Assembly: GCA_902772605.1 (NCBI GenBank)
Contig: CACYBG010000199.1
Span: 1-18,394 of the forward strand
Origin: an uncultured Spirochaetaceae bacterium
GTDB lineage: Bacteria; Spirochaetota; Spirochaetia; Treponematales; Treponemataceae
Length of the DNA: 18,394 bases
Reading direction: 5' to 3'
Positions 15,715 through 18,394 of the stretch are shown here, one piece after another; position 1 is the stretch's first letter; every line of letters begins with the position of its first letter. Below the pieces are notes generated by a model. The model was not told the origin of the DNA. It worked only from the letters and a program-made list of their open reading frames with translations, and made no database searches. A program made the translations under genes and the position numbers.

Positions 15715-15752
15715 AAAAAAAATCCATCTATGGGATTATCACCATAGATGGA
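15715..15752 (-). terminator. Rho-independent terminator of the parAB operon
   Basis: On the minus strand an 11-bp perfect stem, TCCATCTATGG with CCATAGATGGA and an 8-nt loop, is followed by eight T residues (A run at 15715-15722 on the plus strand). It lies about 190 nt past the parB stop. Confidence 0.9.
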
Positions 15753-15943
15753 CGTATGTAAAAAAATTCTAAGGGCATCGCAAAAGTTCAGGACATTCCA
15801 CAAGTTTTCCCAGTTTTTTTAAAATTATTTTTTTTGTGATTTTGTCACAGCAACAGCGAATGAAATGTCCTTCACTCACAATCAATCGCACCCTAATTAA
15901 TTTTATACCTATCATATCGGATACTATAAATTAGATAAGCTAT

Positions 15944-16843
15944 TTACTGCACATCAAATCCTTTGTCTTTATAATATTTACGAATATCGTTCAATACTAT
16001 CGCAGCCAATTCTTCATCATAATATTTTGTAATTTCAGCCGAAATTTCCTTGTTATCATAATCAACTTGTATGGTACACGCTATCGAATGAACTTGCATT
16101 GCCGACTTTTTTTTCGATGCAATGTTCTGATTATACTTTTTGGTCACTTCTTTTTTGAAGGCTTCTTTAGTTCCGCCATGCTTCTTCGCTTCGGAAATAA
16201 CACTTTGCAGCTGTTTTTTCGTCAGGGTACTGGCTTTCCACGTATCACGCGTGGAAGGCTCTTCCGAAAGCTCGTCCAGAAGTTCCTTATTTTCGTTTAC
16301 AAATTTATAGGATCGAAGCGCTTCACTCACCCACCCCTTTGTTTTATGCAAAGCCTTGGCAATTTCCGTCTGAGACATCCCCAAATCTATCAATTTTGCA
16401 ATATACGATTCACGCTCCCTTGATGAAAGGTTCAATCTCTGCTCATTTTCAATGGCTTGAATTACAATCCTGTCCTTTTCACTTGTAAAGTCATCCTCCA
16501 CGAGACACTTAACGGTCTTAACATCCTTAAGGAGGCATGCCTTATATCGTCGGTGCCCCACTTTGACAACGTACTTACCGTTCTTTGGAGTTACAACTAT
16601 CGGTTGTATTTGTCCATTTTCTACAATGGATTCCCCTAACTCTTCAAGGCTGTCATCGGAATAAGTATCACGAATATTCTTTTCAAGTTCTATATCTGCT
16701 ATTGGTATTTCAACATATGAATTCAAGGAATAGGTTTCGCTTACGGTTCGCCTATCATCTTTTTTTTCTGAATCATCCTTTAAGTCATCAATGTCGAAAT
16801 TCAGATTTTGATGCACTTCAGCTAAAGACGGTCTTTTTTTCAT
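15944..16843 (-). CDS. parB: ParB-family partition/CTPase DNA-binding protein
   Basis: A 299-residue ParB. The order of motifs is clear: GQIQPIVV (77-84), VGHRRYKACLL (95-105; the CTP-binding GxRR box, with His where GERR is usual), IENEQRLNLSSRERE (131-145), and a helix-turn-helix around 156-177 (MSQTEIAKALHKTKGWVSEALR, split here as MSQTEIAKAL and HKTKGWVSEALR). The last 60 residues may form the dimerisation domain. The first 40 residues are acidic and Lys-rich with KKRPSLAEV at the tip, the usual place for the ParA-activating segment. It would load at a centromere-like parS and drive segregation with ParA. It begins 8 nt after the parA stop, with GTGAGAAATTAA as the only upstream signal. 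Base composition is more AT-rich than the metabolic genes. Codons suggest a different origin or an older plasmid lineage. Confidence 0.92.
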   Translation of the reverse strand: MKKRPSLAEVHQNLNFDIDDLKDDSEKKDDRRTVSETYSLNSYVEIPIADIELEKNIRDTYSDDSLEELGESIVENGQIQPIVVTPKNGKYVVKVGHRRYKACLLKDVKTVKCLVEDDFTSEKDRIVIQAIENEQRLNLSSRERESYIAKLIDLGMSQTEIAKALHKTKGWVSEALRSYKFVNENKELLDELSEEPSTRDTWKASTLTKKQLQSVISEAKKHGGTKEAFKKEVTKKYNQNIASKKKSAMQVHSIACTIQVDYDNKEISAEITKYYDEELAAIVLNDIRKYYKDKGFDVQ

Positions 16844-16851
16844 TTAATTTC

Positions 16852-17619
16852 TCACTTAACTTTTTCTGCTAGCATTGCAATTGTTTTACAAAATGGATTA
16901 GAGGATTGGTATTCCTGCATTGGAACGTGATAAGAAATAGCTCCTGAAACTGCGCGCGAATCATGAAATTCGAAAATTTCATATGCAGACTGCCTCAGAG
17001 TATCAATCCAATACCTATGAACAGCTTTCTGCTGATTAGCCTTATTGACTATAAGATATCTGCAAGGAGAGAATTTTGCATCATACTGTACTTTCAGTTT
17101 CTTTATTTGAGCGTTAAAATCAGTTAAACTTTCTATTGCGAAATCTTCCGGTTCAATTATCGGGATAATATCTGTGGCATTTGAAAGTATGATTTTTTCA
17201 TAATAACCAAATGATGGAGGCAAATCAAAAAAAACATAGTTAAATCCTAAAGACTTGGCATCCTTAACCAGTTTACGGATTGAATTTGGATCATCTCGGA
17301 ACCCCGTTTCCATATAGGAACGCAAATTGTTATCATTTTTCTTAGTTCCAAGAAGGTACAAGCCCTTAAAATTTTCCACTGGAGGCCTACACTCGACAAT
17401 TGCATCCTTAAGGGCAACATCTTCCTTTAGGACTGACAGGAAACTCTTTTCATCATCAATCAGATTATTGTCATTTGCATATAGATATGAAAGATTTCCC
17501 TGTTGGTCAGCATCAACAAGCAAAACTTTCCCATAACGGCAAAGCTCATATGCCAATGAATTCGTAAAGGTTGTTTTTCCAACCCCACCCTTTTGCATAA
17601 AAATACAGAAAGTTTTCAT
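16852..17619 (-). CDS. parA: ParA-family partition ATPase
   Basis: A 255-residue MinD/ParA-type ATPase. The deviant Walker A motif is KGGVGKTT (10-17) starting at FMQKGG. The A' motif is LLVDADQQGNLS, and the Walker B segment is VFFDLPPSFGYYE. The protein lacks an N-terminal helix-turn-helix, so it is the short form, in which the transcriptional role, if any, would belong to ParB. It would coat the nucleoid in its ATP form and move ParB-bound replicon copies. AGGAAAAG precedes the ATG, and a TATAAT promoter lies 25-55 bp upstream. It heads the parA-parB operon, which is AT-rich and ends at the terminator at 15715-15752. A plasmid origin is likely, although chromids use the same proteins. Confidence 0.94.
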   Translation of the reverse strand: MKTFCIFMQKGGVGKTTFTNSLAYELCRYGKVLLVDADQQGNLSYLYANDNNLIDDEKSFLSVLKEDVALKDAIVECRPPVENFKGLYLLGTKKNDNNLRSYMETGFRDDPNSIRKLVKDAKSLGFNYVFFDLPPSFGYYEKIILSNATDIIPIIEPEDFAIESLTDFNAQIKKLKVQYDAKFSPCRYLIVNKANQQKAVHRYWIDTLRQSAYEIFEFHDSRAVSGAISYHVPMQEYQSSNPFCKTIAMLAEKVK

Positions 17620-17645
17620 CTTTTCCTCGCACCCATTTTTATAAC

Positions 17646-17673
17646 ATTATACCATTATAAATAATTAATTCAA
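17646..17673 (-). promoter_or_regulatory. Promoter of parAB
   Basis: Minus strand TTGAAT (17668-17673), a 16-bp spacer and a perfect TATAAT (17646-17651). The spacer and -10 lie in a direct repeat, TATAATG-GTATAATG, which could be an operator for autorepression. Confidence 0.6.
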
Positions 17674-17757
17674 TAAAAATTCGTTAAATAATATGGAAAA
17701 TATCGTTTTTTTAAAATTTTTTTCTCTTTTTCCGGCAAATTCGACCGTAAATTAGAC

Positions 17758-17796
17758 AAAAAAAACATCAAAAATGCAAAAAAAACATATATAAAA
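17758..17796. other. Phased A-tracts upstream of the parAB promoter
   Basis: Runs of 8, 5, 8 and 4 A residues are centred at about 17761, 17772, 17781 and 17794, the first three spaced roughly 10 bp. T runs continue at about 17705-17730. Such phasing commonly gives intrinsically bent DNA. Confidence 0.45.
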
Positions 17797-18127
17797 TCCA
17801 TCCAGAGTTGATTTTCCCATTCGATAAGGGCACAGCCTCAAGAAAAGGATTATGTATCGGCTGAATGAGCTTCAAAAAAGTAAAGCATCGTGCATTCCTT
17901 ACAGACATTTCTAAAAGCTTTATATTGACATCTTAGAATTTATCGTACCATTTAACTTCATTCATGAGAAAAATTTTACAGATGTTGAAAGCATCTCCGA
18001 CACAGCTCATTACGTTGCCTCGCAACATTTCATGGCATTCTCCAAATTACAGCTTTAATTTTTTAATCCCCTTTGATTCGTCCCTGTTAGCCTAATATAT
18101 CTTTCAGAATTTAAGGCCATAAAAAAC
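17797..18127. other. Non-coding stretch with possible gene remnants
   Basis: I see no gene here. One plus-strand frame from an ATG at about 17851 (preceded by AAAAGGATT) is broken by a stop after 20 codons and then continues open for about 46 codons, including FIHEKNFTDVESISDTAHYV, to a TAA near 18057. This could be a decayed gene or chance. TTCCTTACAG occurs at about 17895 and again at about 18247. Confidence 0.3.
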
Positions 18128-18156
18128 TTGATACTTAATATCTAAAGGTTTAGAGT
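18128..18156 (+). promoter_or_regulatory. Promoter candidate in front of the hairpin chain
   Basis: TTGATA (18128-18133), a 17-bp spacer and TAGAGT (18151-18156). The predicted start at about 18163 falls at the first base pairs of the first hairpin. Confidence 0.5.
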
Positions 18157-18161
18157 GCATT

Positions 18162-18214
18162 TTATTCAGTAACGCTTAGGGAAATACTGAATAATCCGAA
18201 AGCGGATTGTTCAG
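18162..18214 (+). other. Two mutually exclusive hairpins
   Basis: TTATTCAGT (18162-18170) pairs with ACTGAATAA (18186-18194). Alternatively CTGAATAATCCG (18187-18198) pairs with CGGATTGTTCAG (18203-18214) around AAAG. The middle segment is shared, so only one can form at a time. TAACG/CGTTA can extend the second. Confidence 0.7.
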
Positions 18215-18231
18215 CGTTAACAACAACATCC

Positions 18232-18279
18232 GCAATTTAGCAGTAATTCCTTACAGCATAAAGAATTACGAGAAATTGC
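18232..18279 (+). other. Two-tier nested hairpin
   Basis: GCAATTT (18232-18238) pairs with AAATTGC (18273-18279), and inside it GTAATTC (18243-18249) pairs with GAATTAC (18263-18269). The tiers are separated by 4- and 3-nt internal loops. Confidence 0.7.
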
Positions 18280-18281
18280 TT

Positions 18282-18322
18282 GGAACCGCTGATTAATGCT
18301 TCGTGTATTAATCAGCGGTTCC
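18282..18322 (+). repeat. Perfect 16-bp inverted repeat around a 9-nt loop
   Basis: GGAACCGCTGATTAAT (18282-18297) and ATTAATCAGCGGTTCC (18307-18322) pair perfectly around GCTTCGTGT. No T run follows, so it is not a typical terminator. A related copy lies at 13715-13750. Confidence 0.9.
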
Positions 18323-18394
18323 TTAGATATATTTGACCAGATTATTACGTTGTGGATTCAATTGGAAGTGTCGCATTATTATTTATAGGAATTA

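Larger units (their letters stand above)
15466..15943. other. Convergent intergenic region between rep and parB
   Basis: This 478-bp, AT-rich gap holds a hairpin at 15502-15519 and the parAB terminator at 15715-15752. It also has a strong but orphan ribosome binding site (AAGGAGAT, 15556-15563), and a small inverted repeat TGTGA/TCACA at 15835-15849. GGACATT (15791-15797) and AATGTCC (15864-15870) face each other at a distance. I see no gene. Confidence 0.6.

Noticed and set aside
16236..16256. TTCCACG/CGTGGAA inverted repeat inside parB as a parS
   Set aside because: It lies in coding sequence, has a 7-nt gap and no second copy. The gapless CACGTG palindrome at 14049 is a better candidate.
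18160..18230. Possible integron attC site (inverted TAACGCT/AGCGTTA, GTTAAC nearby)
   Set aside because: The 7-bp boxes do not fit the RYYYAAC / GTTRRRY consensus, and no integrase gene is in the window.
18280..18322. TGGAACCGC resembles the T-box sequence (UGGNACCGCG) of tRNA-sensing leaders
   Set aside because: It is simply one arm of the perfect palindrome. No Stem I/specifier loop, no AGGG before it and no terminator T run are present. T-boxes are not typical of spirochaetes.
1..18394. CRISPR arrays, tRNA, rRNA, insertion sequences or transposase genes
   Set aside because: I looked for regularly spaced repeats, tRNA-like cloverleafs, rRNA motifs and DDE or serine/tyrosine recombinase frames and saw none.

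Overview
The window looks like spirochaete DNA, most plausibly a host-associated Treponema. This is an inference from four things: a flagellar-type sigma-28 promoter in front of a chemotaxis receptor, exported beta-barrel proteins that end in Phe, moderate GC content, and the match of the encoded proteins to families common in that group. No rRNA or tRNA gene is present to confirm it.

Left part (1-7220, all on the minus strand). The region starts with the N-terminal part of an exported beta-rich protein that runs off the window. Next is a six-TM methyl-accepting chemotaxis protein (MCP) with its own sigma-28 promoter and terminator. A tight three-gene operon for the methyl branch of methionine synthesis follows: metF, then a free-standing methionine synthase reactivation domain, then a metH that lacks that domain. 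Together they supply methyl-THF, make methionine with cobalamin, and repair oxidised cobalamin.

Middle part (7260-13195, plus strand). Divergent from metF, with only about 36 bp between them, is a btuFCD-type ABC importer, most likely bringing in the corrinoid that MetH needs. The two operons appear to share overlapping -10 elements, and btuF looks leaderless. A MATE-family efflux transporter and a second outer-membrane beta-barrel protein with a clear promoter and a strong terminator follow.

Right part (13196-18394). The character changes to a plasmid- or chromid-like replication and partition module. About 1 kb of non-coding DNA carries two dyads built from GGTAACAGTTT, a CACGTG-centred perfect palindrome that could be a parS site, and a promoter embedded in TATACT repeats. 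A plasmid RepA-family initiator gene (plus strand) comes next and converges on a parA-parB operon (minus strand) that ends at a clean terminator. parAB is visibly more AT-rich than the metabolic genes. The last 0.5 kb is non-coding but holds a chain of hairpins behind a good promoter-like sequence. Its last palindrome recurs, in inverted orientation and partly degenerate, upstream of rep, so two related copies bracket the rep-parAB block.

Rep plus ParAB next to metabolic genes means the window is either part of a megaplasmid or chromid, or a plasmid module integrated in a chromosome. The sequence alone does not decide between these.
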